Shown here in pieces: positions 8,939 to 18,080 of a DNA stretch of 64,000 bases. The position numbers and the translations under genes were made by a program. Under the pieces are notes generated by a model, which saw nothing but the letters and a program-made list of their open reading frames with translations, ran no database searches and had not been told where the DNA came from. Every line of letters begins with the position of its first letter. Within the stretch, counting starts at the first letter, position 1. The DNA comes from Algoriphagus resistens (GTDB lineage Bacteria > Bacteroidota > Bacteroidia > Cytophagales > Cyclobacteriaceae), in NCBI RefSeq assembly GCF_001442615.1, contig NZ_LMXN01000010.1, positions 1-64,000 of the forward strand, written 5' to 3'.

Positions 8939-10252
8939 ATTATAAGCCGTTTTATATAAATAGTTCCTTTTTATAGTCTTCGATGATTTTTCCAATGGAT
9001 TTCAAACGTGATTGATTATTAATTAACTCCATTTCTTTTAGTCTATAAATTATTGAGGTCTTTGACACATTGAATAGATATGCCATCCGCTTTGTTATTT
9101 CATTAAAGTCTTTAATGTTCTGATATTGGTCATCTAGAAATATTATGCCCCGGCTTTTGTTTAATTTGTCCTGACATTTCCAAAGATGTGCAAGAAATTG
9201 TGCTTTAGGTAGAACTAAAGATGTCGCAAAATAATTTGCCTGCCACTCAATCCATTGTTTAGGATTATTCAAATCATGTTTTCCAGTTTTGAAATTTAAT
9301 TCAGAATCATTAAATGTGTTGTAAAGTGTTTGTCCTATCGAAAGCCTTTGGTGTAAGGTATAATGACCAAATTCATGAGCCAGAATAAATAGCTCGCGAT
9401 TCGTGTTTCGGATTGAAGTATTTAACCCGATTGAATTATTATTAAAGTCACATGAGCCAAGAATTGAGGCTTCATTAACATCACATATACTTACTTTATA
9501 CTCGCTTTTTAAATATTCCGTAAGCTTTTTTGTCGATAGAGTATACGCATGAGTAAAAATTTTGGAGTCTATTTTTTCTAATTCATTTTTGGATAGCTTT
9601 TCTATAGCTTCTTTCGATAGTTTGTCAATTCCAAAACTTATTCGATTGTCACTAGAAATTATTTGAAATGAGCTTAATATTTTTTTATCTATTAGTCGTT
9701 CAATATGCTCTACGCCCGTGTCTATTATACTTTTGTCATGTGTGTCTGTTATGAAGGGTAGTGTATTCGATTCTGTCTGTCGAGATTTCCTATGTAAAAT
9801 AATTTTGTAGTCTTCACTAGACTCTGCTTCAATAACCATCATACCAGTTGATTCAGCTATATTGAAACCTCCTTCTTGAAGAGGGGAATTTGAAATAAAA
9901 ACCCCTTTAACATTTACTCCCGCGACTTGTAATATTTTACTATGAAAATCTTCTATTTTACTTACTGGAACTCTTTTGTCATAATCTTTGCATTCTATAA
10001 TGTAAAGTAAGACATATCTGTTAGCGCCAGGAGGCCATACCTCAATCGTTAAATCAAATTTTATGTTCTTTTTGCGTAGAGAGGAATAGTACTCTTTTTT
10101 TCGAAATATTTTGATATGCTCAGTTAGATGACCAAGTTGCTCCTCCTCAATCATTTTTTTTATGATGTCAAGGGATTTTGACTCGAATTTATCTCCAATT
10201 TCTACTGTATTCAATTTTGTCAAAATGTAGTGTCATTAAAATGGCTTATAAC
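8939..10252 (-). mobile_element. Integron-like cassette carrying the nuclease-ImmA gene
   Basis: The gene at 8952-10223 is bounded by inverted repeats: ATTATAAGCC at 8939-8948 and GGCTTATAAC at 10243-10252. Extended inward to TTATAAGCCGTTTTA and its counterpart, 14 of 15 positions match. On the coding strand the unit therefore starts with GTTATAAGCC and ends with GGCTTATAAT. This is the arrangement of an integron cassette, whose first bases derive from its own attC. One gene fills the unit with almost no spare sequence. That this is a mobile cassette is inference. Confidence 0.45.
8952..10223 (-). CDS. PD-(D/E)XK-like nuclease fused to ImmA/IrrE metalloprotease
   Basis: A 423-residue two-domain protein. 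Residues about 15-150 look like an Mrr/restriction-endonuclease-like fold: KFDLTIEVWPPGANRYVLL leads into YIIECKDYDKRVPVSKIEDF, giving a D...E-C-K catalytic pattern and the usual following helix. Residues about 270-345 form an ImmA/IrrE peptidase: LAHEFGHYTLH (HExxH zinc site) and IEWQANYFATSLVLP, the downstream helix with the third ligand. ImmA/IrrE proteases cleave repressors or act in toxin-antitoxin-like modules. Joined to a nuclease this suggests a self-contained defence or stress protein. It sits in its own inverted-repeat-bounded unit. Confidence 0.75.
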   Translation of the reverse strand: MTKLNTVEIGDKFESKSLDIIKKMIEEEQLGHLTEHIKIFRKKEYYSSLRKKNIKFDLTIEVWPPGANRYVLLYIIECKDYDKRVPVSKIEDFHSKILQVAGVNVKGVFISNSPLQEGGFNIAESTGMMVIEAESSEDYKIILHRKSRQTESNTLPFITDTHDKSIIDTGVEHIERLIDKKILSSFQIISSDNRISFGIDKLSKEAIEKLSKNELEKIDSKIFTHAYTLSTKKLTEYLKSEYKVSICDVNEASILGSCDFNNNSIGLNTSIRNTNRELFILAHEFGHYTLHQRLSIGQTLYNTFNDSELNFKTGKHDLNNPKQWIEWQANYFATSLVLPKAQFLAHLWKCQDKLNKSRGIIFLDDQYQNIKDFNEITKRMAYLFNVSKTSIIYRLKEMELINNQSRLKSIGKIIEDYKKELFI

Positions 10253-10379
10253 CTTATTTATTTAAGCCATATTATGGCGTTTATCTACTGATATTGGACG
10301 TCTAAGCCACACAAATGCCTTTACTTTTGGCGTATATATTTCTTTCGGGTATTCAATACTCGTGAGAGGGCGCCTTTTT

Positions 10380-10500
10380 AGTACTATCTTCAAGATATCA
10401 GCATCAAAAGGTTTATGATGGGTTCCGGATTTAAGCCCGGATGGGTACTAAAAGTTGGCGTAGTTCCCGGATCCTGTCAGTCTCGGTACCCTTCACATAA
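10380..10500. repeat. R1 interspersed repeat, partial copy b
   Basis: A short copy holding only the central module: CTTCAAGATATCAGCATCAAA (10390-10410) and GGGTTCCGGATTTAAGCCCG at 10421-10440, followed by TAAAAGTTGGCGTAG. The TACCCTRTACAGGGTA palindrome is missing. It separates the nuclease-ImmA cassette from the ApeA-like gene. Confidence 0.6.
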
Positions 10501-10520
10501 TGTTATATACTTTAAGTTCC

Positions 10521-11972
10521 TTATTTTTTGTTCTTAAGATAAAAATAGTTTCTAAATGTATAATGCCAAACGGTATCAACCAGTGATTTAAAAGCTTGCC
10601 AATAACCCTCGCCATTTTCCAACTCAATGATATGGTGTTTAATATATTCATTAATCTCTTTAAGTTTATCCAAATTTTCGAAGTCTTTGCCTGAACCATT
10701 GATATTTTGGAAATCAGTTAATAAAATCTCTATTTCATTGGTTTTTATCACATCAATTTCCAATAGTATTTTGGAATAACTTTTCACCGCCCCAATCATA
10801 ATTCTAAAGTCAAGATTTTCTTCGTAAACGAATTTGTAATTGTCCAGATTAAATATCTCCCTATTTACCTGAGTAAATATTTCTTTATAAGATTGATCTT
10901 TCTTGCTTAGTAATTTACAGATTTCCGCAAATCTTTGACGGTTTGTCTTAAACAAAGTTGACAGATTGGATCTATTTGCCATTTCTGCCCCTGCTATTAT
11001 TGCAAATAGACAAACTCTGAATATAACGTTTCCGTATGCACTTAAAGAATGATAAATATTACCTTTTTCAAAATTCATTCGATACTTTGATGTGGTTCCG
11101 GAATGCACTATTTCAGATCTTGCTTCATAAAACTGTGTAATCCATGACTCTAAATTATTTACCGGCCCTACAAGTACTTTTACAGCATCTTTAAATCTAT
11201 CTTTTAGTTTTGGCTCATTTGGAAGATCTAAAAGAGTTTCAAATGCGACAGCCAATTTCAAAATTGTTTCATTTGAATCATTTAACATCGAGTTGCTCCT
11301 ATTATACCATTTTAGAGCATTAAATATTTTATTTTCTACCCTTGAATTGTCTAGCTTTCTCTTTTGAAAAAGAAACTTAAAAATGGGATACACTTCTACG
11401 AATTGATTAAGATCAAAAGCAATATCCTGGCTTATATTCAATATTATATGAGGTGGAGTAGGATATACTCTACATCCATCTATGGCTGACATAGAAATGT
11501 TTTCATTTATATCTATTGAATACCCATCAACCTCACCGCGCTCATTTCTTAATATTTTTTTTAGTGATCTGCCTTTGTTGGACACATTAAAATCCTGTGT
11601 AACCAAAAAATAGGAGACCATTTTAGGTATCACATGATAAAACGTAGCTGATTCATATTTTATAAAAGAGTCCAAAAAGGTGGGATGAGGTGAAGAATAT
11701 ACATATCCTAAAATTTGTTGAACTTCAGAAATTGTTTCCTTTAAAATCACAACTCCATCATTTGAGTCATCCGTGCATATTAAACAAAAAGTCATTTTAT
11801 CAATCTGATAATTGTCTCTCATGTAAAAAAGTTTACTTACATTCTTAATCAACTGTTTTTGTTCCCCTTCAAATGAGGACAAATCACCAGTACTATGAAA
11901 CTCTAAACCTCTCAATCTGAAGGATTTTGATGTTTTTAAAAATGGGAAAAAGATAAGGTTTGTACTTTTCAA
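10521..11972 (-). CDS. ApeA-like HEPN protein
   Basis: A 483-residue protein with no signal peptide or membrane segment. Around residues 285-295 it carries FYEARSEIVHSG, the R-x4-H motif in the form typical of Apea-type HEPN domains ('lye.RS.ivHsg'), preceded by ILKLAVAFETLLDLPNEPKL, which matches the helix before it in that family. ApeA is a single-protein anti-phage RNase-type defence. It stands alone between repeats, beside other defence genes, which supports such a role. The N-terminal 200 residues are unrecognised and may be the sensor. Confidence 0.6.
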   Translation of the reverse strand: MKSTNLIFFPFLKTSKSFRLRGLEFHSTGDLSSFEGEQKQLIKNVSKLFYMRDNYQIDKMTFCLICTDDSNDGVVILKETISEVQQILGYVYSSPHPTFLDSFIKYESATFYHVIPKMVSYFLVTQDFNVSNKGRSLKKILRNERGEVDGYSIDINENISMSAIDGCRVYPTPPHIILNISQDIAFDLNQFVEVYPIFKFLFQKRKLDNSRVENKIFNALKWYNRSNSMLNDSNETILKLAVAFETLLDLPNEPKLKDRFKDAVKVLVGPVNNLESWITQFYEARSEIVHSGTTSKYRMNFEKGNIYHSLSAYGNVIFRVCLFAIIAGAEMANRSNLSTLFKTNRQRFAEICKLLSKKDQSYKEIFTQVNREIFNLDNYKFVYEENLDFRIMIGAVKSYSKILLEIDVIKTNEIEILLTDFQNINGSGKDFENLDKLKEINEYIKHHIIELENGEGYWQAFKSLVDTVWHYTFRNYFYLKNKK

Positions 11973-12128
11973 ATCAATTCGTTTAAATGTGGCAAGTAAT
12001 CAGATTGGAAAAACAAATAGCAACGTGCCTGAAATCCTCATCCGCTGCTGCATACTCTTCATGTTTATAGTATCCCCCTTGGTTCATTCAGGACAATAAG
12101 GAGTTGAGGGAGATGGTTAAATATTTAA

Positions 12129-12392
12129 TCAGACACCTCTTTTTATTTTCCAGTCATTCCATTCTTTAGTAACATCTGTTTTACTGTCGCAATTGACGGA
12201 AATTTTACCATCTATGTCTCTGGAAAGGAATTTAGGAAGCAGGTCAATGCTCTCTCTGTTATAATAGTCCACCAAAACATCATCAATTTCATCTTCTATT
12301 GCCCATCCAATTGAACCGCTCTCAAGTTCTATAGTTGAATGATAGAACTGCGCGTTCTTTTTAAGCCTCTCTAAAATTCCTATTGCACTCAT
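12129..12392 (-). CDS. Small hypothetical protein
   Basis: An 87-residue acidic protein, start ATG 12392, ending WNDWKIKRGV. It is predicted soluble (GSIGWAIEDEIDDVLVDYY). The composition looks genuinely coding, but I recognise no family. It stands alone upstream of the ApeA-like gene in the same orientation, with about 160 bases between, so the two could be cotranscribed. Confidence 0.5.
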   Translation of the reverse strand: MSAIGILERLKKNAQFYHSTIELESGSIGWAIEDEIDDVLVDYYNRESIDLLPKFLSRDIDGKISVNCDSKTDVTKEWNDWKIKRGV

Positions 12393-12519
12393 ACCTTATT
12401 TATTAATAGGTTAAAGGAGTTGGTAAAATAAAATTAGCCGAAAAGTTGTAATATTTTTTGGGCTAAAGTTGTATGTTTTTTTTAAATCCTTCTCCTAATT
12501 CTTTTACACTAAATACCCC

Positions 12520-12910
12520 CTTGGAGTAGTAACATCGCTCGTGGCACTGGGTTGAATTTGTATTTCAACCCTACTATTCTTACCGATTTGAAATTGGCTT
12601 CTCTACCTCCTCCCATCTTCTTCCTTTAGGAGAAGGCGCTTGTTAAGCACTAACCTCAAGATATCAGAATCACAAGGTGTTTGATGGGTTCCGGATTTAA
12701 GCCCGGATGGGTGCTATAAAAGTTGGCTGCTCTACCTCATCCCATCCTTCTCCTTTAGGAGAGGGCGATGGGCTGTGGTAACTGATAGTTTTCAGTATTT
12801 AAAAGACATCTGCAATAAAAGGAATAAAATGATACCAGCACATACCCTATACAGGGTATTTTTTTAAGAAAATGGGAGAAAATGCGAAAGAATTGTGGTG
12901 TTTTTAGGTC
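12520..12910. repeat. R1 interspersed repeat, copy c
   Basis: A long copy: GGGTTGAATTTGTATTTCAACCC hairpin region (12550-12572), ACCGATTTGAAATTGG, CTACCTCCTCCCATC, GGGTTCCGGATTTAAGCCCG near 12686-12705, a second CTACCTCATCCCATCC block, and the palindrome ATACCCTATACAGGGTAT at 12842-12859 followed by a run of seven T. The order of modules is the same as in copies e and f. Confidence 0.7.
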
Positions 12911-13690
12911 TGTCCGCGGAATTATCTGTATCCTTCTGTGACATTTTTCAGATAAAAATAGAAAGTGAGTCAAATAATCCTGTTCCTGATCAGAGACCAA
13001 AACCATGGATATGAATTGAGCTGCAGAGCTTAAAAAAATGTCTTTTGAAAATTTTAAGCAAAGGAGGGAGGAGAGAAAGGAGGTTGGTACGCCATGGCGG
13101 ATCAAAGTCCTATACTGGGAACAACAATTACTCCTTTTAGACTGAGAAGAAAAGGATACCAAAGTATGGTGGATTATTACTCAAAATCAAAGCCAGAGAT
13201 TCTATGAACCGCCGTATACGAGACTTGAATAACTATTTATTACATTTTAGCTCTGCCAATCATAAAGCCCTGCCAGAGATATTTTGACAGGCTTTTTCTA
13301 AAAGGAAACCCGTATATTCAAACTAACACAAACTTCCTAGCAATGCGAGATATCAATTTTGAAGGCTACAAATTCACTGAAATACCAACCCTAAGCAAGT
13401 AAAATCCTCTGTTATAGAATGGGGCTGGAGCACTTAAACTAACCGGAAACTGAGACCATAAAAAACATGAATCTCTGATGGAAGCATGGCTTGTATTTGA
13501 TGATCCCAAGGTATGGACTGATAATTCAGAAGTAAAGAACTAGGCGAGTGGAAAATCCACCCGCAAGGCAGCGCCTTGTCCATTCCTGACTTCTTCCCAT
13601 CAGTCCAAAAAGTAGGCAATCAAGTTAAAAACAGCCTAAATAAAGAAAAAAAGCTAGAAAATGAACTTTTGATTATTCATGGAATACAAT
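12911..13690. other. Gene-free stretch between repeat c and RM cassette
   Basis: No frame here is convincing. A few short coding-like fragments are visible on the plus strand, for example MRDINFEGYKFTEIPTLSK ending at 13401 and MEAWLVFDDPKVWTD near 13481-13525, suggesting eroded gene remnants. I could not identify them. Confidence 0.4.
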
Positions 13691-13805
13691 GTTGGGGGGC
13701 GTGCTTTTCTTTTCGGCCGTATTGGCTCAGACACACTCTTTGACAAGCTTTGGTTTGCGGCCGGCTTTCGTGGTTTGGCAATGAGTGTGGTTGAATGGTT
13801 TGGTC

Positions 13806-15176
13806 TCAATCAAAGCTATTCTCAAGTATTAATCTGGTACTGTCAACTAGTGCCTTACTTTCTTCTTTTAACTCAAAGCCTTCTTTTGCTAAACTTGAAA
13901 TTTCTTCCGAGTTATCTAGAATAGGAATCTGAAAATCAGATATACGATCAATTCTTAAATGAGGTAAAGTGGACGCTATAATTGTTCTTTGTCTTGCTTG
14001 GTAAAGACCAACTTCATCTACACTTAATGCAGTAAATAAATAATACGGGTCGATTTTATTTTTCATTGGAATAATTCTCAAAATGCCACTTCCAAGTATA
14101 CACTTATCAGAAGCAGTAATCATAGCAGTTAGTCCTATTTTTCCATCTTTTGAAAACAGTATATCATTTTCTTCAACTTCTTGATTAATGTCTTCAAAAA
14201 TCTCTTTATCTATAAAGAAATCTGGATACCTATCTATTTCATAGTTAATAATATCCGTTGTCCTTATGAAAGGTACATCGGATTCCGACCTATCAAGAAA
14301 CAACTTATAATTATTTGAACCTACCTCATTTCCAGACTTGAATTTTGCTAATTCTCCAAGTGTTTTACAGTTGTGCTTCTTTTTAATTTCAATTTGTGTG
14401 TTGACGTATAGGGGTCTGTAGAACTCAGGAGTTATTATATCGTTAGTTTGAAATGAGTTATTTGGAACTTGATACATTAAATTATTTCCGATTTTCCCAA
14501 AGTCAATTTCTAGTGATTTCCGGAACTTTAGTTTTGCTGCATCTATTTTTTTCAATCCATCCTTAGCTAACTTCTCGGCACGCAATAGATTCTCAGTAAT
14601 TAAATCGTGAATTTCACGAGACTTAATAAATACCTTGAGAGATTTTAATTTTGGATATGTAAGAATGGGGTGGGTGTTACCAGTAAATAAACTGTCAATC
14701 TGGTACCGAGCTACATTTGAATTGAGGAAAGCCGCCAAATATTGAGGGCTAGCTAATTCTTTGTTTATTCTTAAACGGACAACATTTTGATTAATATTTC
14801 CACCAACTAAATATTCATTGACAACAGCTGCTACGCCAAGATATTTTCCAATGGTTGTAAATAGAACGTCATGTAATTCAAGTTGTGACCTTTGAAGAAT
14901 GCGGTTTTTCTCATGCGTAATGTAGAAACCATCGTATTCACTAACTACAAATCTCTTGACGCATGAGTTCTTTATAAATGTAGCGCCAGTTTCCACGAAG
15001 ACTTGACCTGCATGTTCACCATCGGTTAAAACTTCTATTACACCTTTATCACCCAGACTAAAAGACTGAATATCGTTGCGACTGGAAAATTCTTTGATTT
15101 TCTTTTTAAATCGATAAAGGTTTGGATAAAGATGATCATCCAATTGATTGTTCGGTATCAATAGAGTTTTCAGCAT
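13806..15176 (-). CDS. hsdS: Type I-like specificity subunit HsdS
   Basis: A 456-residue protein downstream of hsdM with three bases between, so cotranscribed. It has two target-recognition-domain-like halves joined by helices: the first ends with ISREIHDLITENLLRAEKL, the second contains KSGNEVGSNNYKLF, FSKDGKIGLTAMIT and LPHLRIDRISDFQIPILD. The pattern 'LPHLR...I..F.IPIL' is typical of the end of an HsdS TRD before the conserved helix. It gives DNA sequence specificity to the HsdM partner. Confidence 0.8.
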   Translation of the reverse strand: MLKTLLIPNNQLDDHLYPNLYRFKKKIKEFSSRNDIQSFSLGDKGVIEVLTDGEHAGQVFVETGATFIKNSCVKRFVVSEYDGFYITHEKNRILQRSQLELHDVLFTTIGKYLGVAAVVNEYLVGGNINQNVVRLRINKELASPQYLAAFLNSNVARYQIDSLFTGNTHPILTYPKLKSLKVFIKSREIHDLITENLLRAEKLAKDGLKKIDAAKLKFRKSLEIDFGKIGNNLMYQVPNNSFQTNDIITPEFYRPLYVNTQIEIKKKHNCKTLGELAKFKSGNEVGSNNYKLFLDRSESDVPFIRTTDIINYEIDRYPDFFIDKEIFEDINQEVEENDILFSKDGKIGLTAMITASDKCILGSGILRIIPMKNKIDPYYLFTALSVDEVGLYQARQRTIIASTLPHLRIDRISDFQIPILDNSEEISSLAKEGFELKEESKALVDSTRLILENSFD

Positions 15177-15179
15177 AAC

Positions 15180-17000
15180 TTATAATAAGCTTTTCTTGTA
15201 TGCTTCACTTACTAAGGAAATATCATCTTCTTCGATATAATCACCTCTGCGATTGTGTCCACATGTTTCACAAATGGCCATAAAAACATTATGGTCGACA
15301 GGAATTTCTTGACCTTCTTGAATTTTCTCAGCAATTAAAACGGTGGTTTTAGTTGATGTATTTGGTTGGAAGGTCTCTTTTGGAACATCAATAATCGCAA
15401 GCACCTTCATGTTCTCTTTGATATATTGTCGGATATAACCAAGCTTATCATTTCCATAAATACCATCAGGAAGTACGATACCAAGTTTTCCTCCAACTTT
15501 TAAAAGTTGAATGCACCTCTCAATGAAAAGTATTTGAGGGGCAACACCTTTAGTATTTCCTTTATTGTTCAGAGTTTGTTGATTTTCCCAAACTTTAGTT
15601 TTCTTATCGAACTTCCATTTATGACCAAATCCATATTGTTTGAGAATCCGTTCTTCTTTTATTGGGATTTTTGAACCAAAGGGTGGGTTTGTTAACACTA
15701 AGTCAAATTTTCCTAAATCAATCTTGTCCTGACATTTACCACTCCAAGATGATGTTGGTTCTAAACTGTTTTCGCAAAATACTCCACCTCGTCCATCACC
15801 AATTATTGCCATATAAGCTTTGGTGACCTTGGCAACAAAAGAATCTTTATCAATTCCTCTAAAATTACTCGTTGCAACGTATTGCTTCTCTTCGTCAATT
15901 CTCTTCTCAGACCACCCAAGTTCTTTAGCACGAATGTCGATTTTACCCCATACATGTCTCAACGACTCAATTAGGAATCCTCCTGTTCCACAACTGGGAT
16001 CAATTACCATTGTGCTTTCTCCTGGATCAACAATTTCCACAATCATACGAATGACATTCCTTGGAGTGAAAAATTGCCCCTCATCCCCCTTAAGAGCTTG
16101 AGAAACAAAAACTTCAAAAGCATCACCAATAACATCACGTTCTGATTCTGTAATACACAGGTCTTGTATTTGACCGACAAAAAATGATATTGAATCTGGG
16201 TTCAGGTCTATGGAATCGTCTTTCTCAAAAACATCACTATACCTTCTTTTTACTTCATCAAATAATCCTACGATTCTCTTCTTAATTTCTTTTTTATCTT
16301 CTCGAACCCCTGCTCTAAAAGTGACTTCCTCATTCAGTCCAGTATATTGTTCATCGTATATTTTGCAAAACAGGAGATTAATTATTTGTTTAGCTCTGTT
16401 TCTTGTTGAAGTATCTTGTTTGGCCATATTGCCATACAAGTAATTGTTGATGACCTTGAAATGAACCTTTAAGTTTTTGGCAGGCTTTAAATCTTTTCGT
16501 TTATACTTACCAATGTCTTCTATCCTTTGCCCTTTCTTTGGGATATTTGGAATTTCAGAATAAATAAAATCTCCATCAACTTTAATCTTCTCTAGGTTTA
16601 TCTGCTCTTTGCCATTAAACCATACCCCCCATTTCACGCTGCTACACATGTCCATGTACAGCTTCAGTTGTTCAATTCCGTCTTTCCTAGATTCTTTTTT
16701 GCATTCTATTACTCCGATAAGATCACTTTCAGCCCTTCCCTTACCATTAAAAATTCCAATGTCAATTGGATATTCCTTTACTTCATCAGATGGGGTTTTC
16801 CGAACACAATATTGAGGCCTTGTTTGTATTTGGCTTTTTTCGTATTCATATTCCTCCACAAGTCTCTGAGCAAATACTTGAGTTGCCTCAACTTCTTCGG
16901 GTGTTGCTTTAATTACTTGTCCAGATATGTAATCGGTTAGATAACCGTCTTTTATCACCTTTTCAGTTATGTAGTCAACTACTGTTTCTTCTGCTTTCAT
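15180..17000 (-). CDS. hsdM: N-6 adenine methyltransferase HsdM with N-terminal HsdR-type nuclease domain
   Basis: A 606-residue protein. The C-terminal part is a type I N6-adenine methylase: DPSCGTGGFLIESL is the SAM-binding motif and LVLTNPPFGSKIP the catalytic NPPF motif. The N-terminal 150 residues look like an HsdR_N/PD-(D/E)XK domain: KEYPIDIGIFNGKGRAESD followed by LIGVIECKKESRKDG, giving D...E-x-K. There is no hsdR gene nearby. The pair may be a self-contained cutting-and-modifying enzyme (type IIG/IIB-like architecture with separate S) rather than a solitary methylase. Confidence 0.82.
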   Translation of the reverse strand: MKAEETVVDYITEKVIKDGYLTDYISGQVIKATPEEVEATQVFAQRLVEEYEYEKSQIQTRPQYCVRKTPSDEVKEYPIDIGIFNGKGRAESDLIGVIECKKESRKDGIEQLKLYMDMCSSVKWGVWFNGKEQINLEKIKVDGDFIYSEIPNIPKKGQRIEDIGKYKRKDLKPAKNLKVHFKVINNYLYGNMAKQDTSTRNRAKQIINLLFCKIYDEQYTGLNEEVTFRAGVREDKKEIKKRIVGLFDEVKRRYSDVFEKDDSIDLNPDSISFFVGQIQDLCITESERDVIGDAFEVFVSQALKGDEGQFFTPRNVIRMIVEIVDPGESTMVIDPSCGTGGFLIESLRHVWGKIDIRAKELGWSEKRIDEEKQYVATSNFRGIDKDSFVAKVTKAYMAIIGDGRGGVFCENSLEPTSSWSGKCQDKIDLGKFDLVLTNPPFGSKIPIKEERILKQYGFGHKWKFDKKTKVWENQQTLNNKGNTKGVAPQILFIERCIQLLKVGGKLGIVLPDGIYGNDKLGYIRQYIKENMKVLAIIDVPKETFQPNTSTKTTVLIAEKIQEGQEIPVDHNVFMAICETCGHNRRGDYIEEDDISLVSEAYKKSLL

Positions 17001-17144
17001 TCTTTAGATACTTGTTCAGTCAAATTTATTGTCATTTCGTGGCGTTGGCAAATAAATAGGCTCTTTTGCTTGCGAAGCGTCTGCCTTGTTGGAGCAAGTA
17101 AATGTGCCAGTTTGTGCGGTCGCCTTTTTTGTATGCCCCCCAAC

Positions 17145-17387
17145 ACGTGTGGTTACAGCACTCCCGCTACCGTATTGCGTCTATATTGCCATTGTCCACA
17201 GGTCTTCAGGGTTCTGCAGTTGTCAAATTAAGAATTTCGTCGATCCCGTCAAGTGGTCTTTCGATATTTTTATTGGTCATCGACAGCACATGTGTATAGA
17301 TTTCATTTGTCATATTTCTCTTATGGTCTAAAAATGTCTGCACACAACGAAGCCCCGTTCCTTTTTAATGCAATAGCAAAATTTTGC
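17145..17387 (-). pseudogene. Truncated integrase, 3' end copy 1
   Basis: About 80 codons matching the C-terminus of the integrase at 31344-32510: ATTTCGTCGATCCCGTCAAG, the preceding GTCCACAGGTCTTCAGGG and the region coding for the Tyr-containing helix (here CATGTGTATAGATTTC) are shared. The copy stops where it meets radC-like sequence. At its 3' end it abuts the GCCCCCCAAC cassette boundary. It has no start and is not functional. Confidence 0.75.
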
Positions 17388-17636
17388 CGTAGTGTCCTGT
17401 TGGTTCTGGAAAGCAACATCACCTTGAAATCCTCGACAAACCCAATCCTGTCCTGATCCCAGACTTGTGCAAATACCTCATACACTGCCTTGAACTGGCT
17501 ACCCTCGGAAGCAGCGAAGCTTTTGCTCTGTAGCTCAGGGTGATCTCAGCTACTTCATACAAATCAATTTTTCTTTCGGAGGTCTTCATAATCTTTTTAG
17601 TTTTTGTGGAACAATGAATTATGAAGCATCCCCACC
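17388..17636 (-). pseudogene. Truncated radC, 5' end copy
   Basis: Near-identical to the first third of the radC at 22285-22495 and its upstream region: shared words include GGAAAGCAACATCACCTTGA, CAATCCTGTCCTGATCCCAG and GGAACAATGAATTATGAAGC. A six-base in-frame deletion lies in the GAAGC-TTTTGCTC region. It is joined directly to the integrase fragment on its left. This piece is therefore an internally deleted duplicate of the integrase-radC unit at 21.1-22.5 kb. Confidence 0.75.
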
Positions 17637-17639
17637 TGG

Positions 17640-17985
17640 GCGTAGTTTCTTCTCAGTACCTCTGAAGTTCAATTGGACGCTGGGTGAAGTTTGTAACTTC
17701 ACCCTCATATCCTTACCAATTTGCATTGGCTACTCTACCTCCTCCCGTCCTCTTCCTTAAAGAGTAGGCGATTGATCCTGCTCCAGAGGTCATTCAGAAA
17801 TAAGAAGTAGGTTGGTTGTTCCTGAATCGCTTCACTTCTCGGGGTCTTCGGTTTCAAAACTAAAAGGCTTACGCAAGAAACGGAATAAAATGATAGGAAG
17901 CCAGCCCGCAACTTAGCTCTTCGCTAAAACAGTCCAAATGGATCATTTTTTAACGCTCGTTCCTCATGTACAGGGTACTTCATAC
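17640..17985. repeat. R1 interspersed repeat, degenerate copy d
   Basis: It begins with CTGGGTGAAGTTTGTAACTT and CACCCTCATATCC, then ACCAATTTGCATTGGCTACT, CTACCTCCTCCCGTCC, and ends with a degraded palindrome (CATGTACAGGGTACTTC near 17965-17981). The CCGGATTTAAGCCCGG module is absent. It separates the radC fragment from the VOC gene. Confidence 0.6.
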
Positions 17986-18080
17986 TTTTGATTAACGGAT
18001 TGACATTATCCAATTCAGGTCAGTATTTTTTTTTTAATTTAGGGGAATTACAATCTCTCAACCCAATAAAAATACTATTT

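Larger units (their letters stand above)
13691..17144 (-). mobile_element. Integron-like cassette carrying hsdM-hsdS
   Basis: The RM pair is enclosed by a perfect 10-base inverted repeat, GTTGGGGGGC at 13691-13700 and GCCCCCCAAC at 17135-17144. The right repeat touches the 3' end of a truncated integrase copy. On the coding strand the unit begins GTTGGGGGGC right after the integrase fragment and ends GCCCCCCAAC. Inside the left end, ACACACTC (13729-13736) and GAGTGTG (13782-13788) could pair to form a long imperfect hairpin, as attC sites do. The cassette interpretation is inference. Confidence 0.5.

Noticed and set aside
12755-13162. A 135-residue frame over repeat c
   Set aside because: It lies across the TACCCTATACAGGGTA palindrome and repeat modules; composition and motifs do not look coding.
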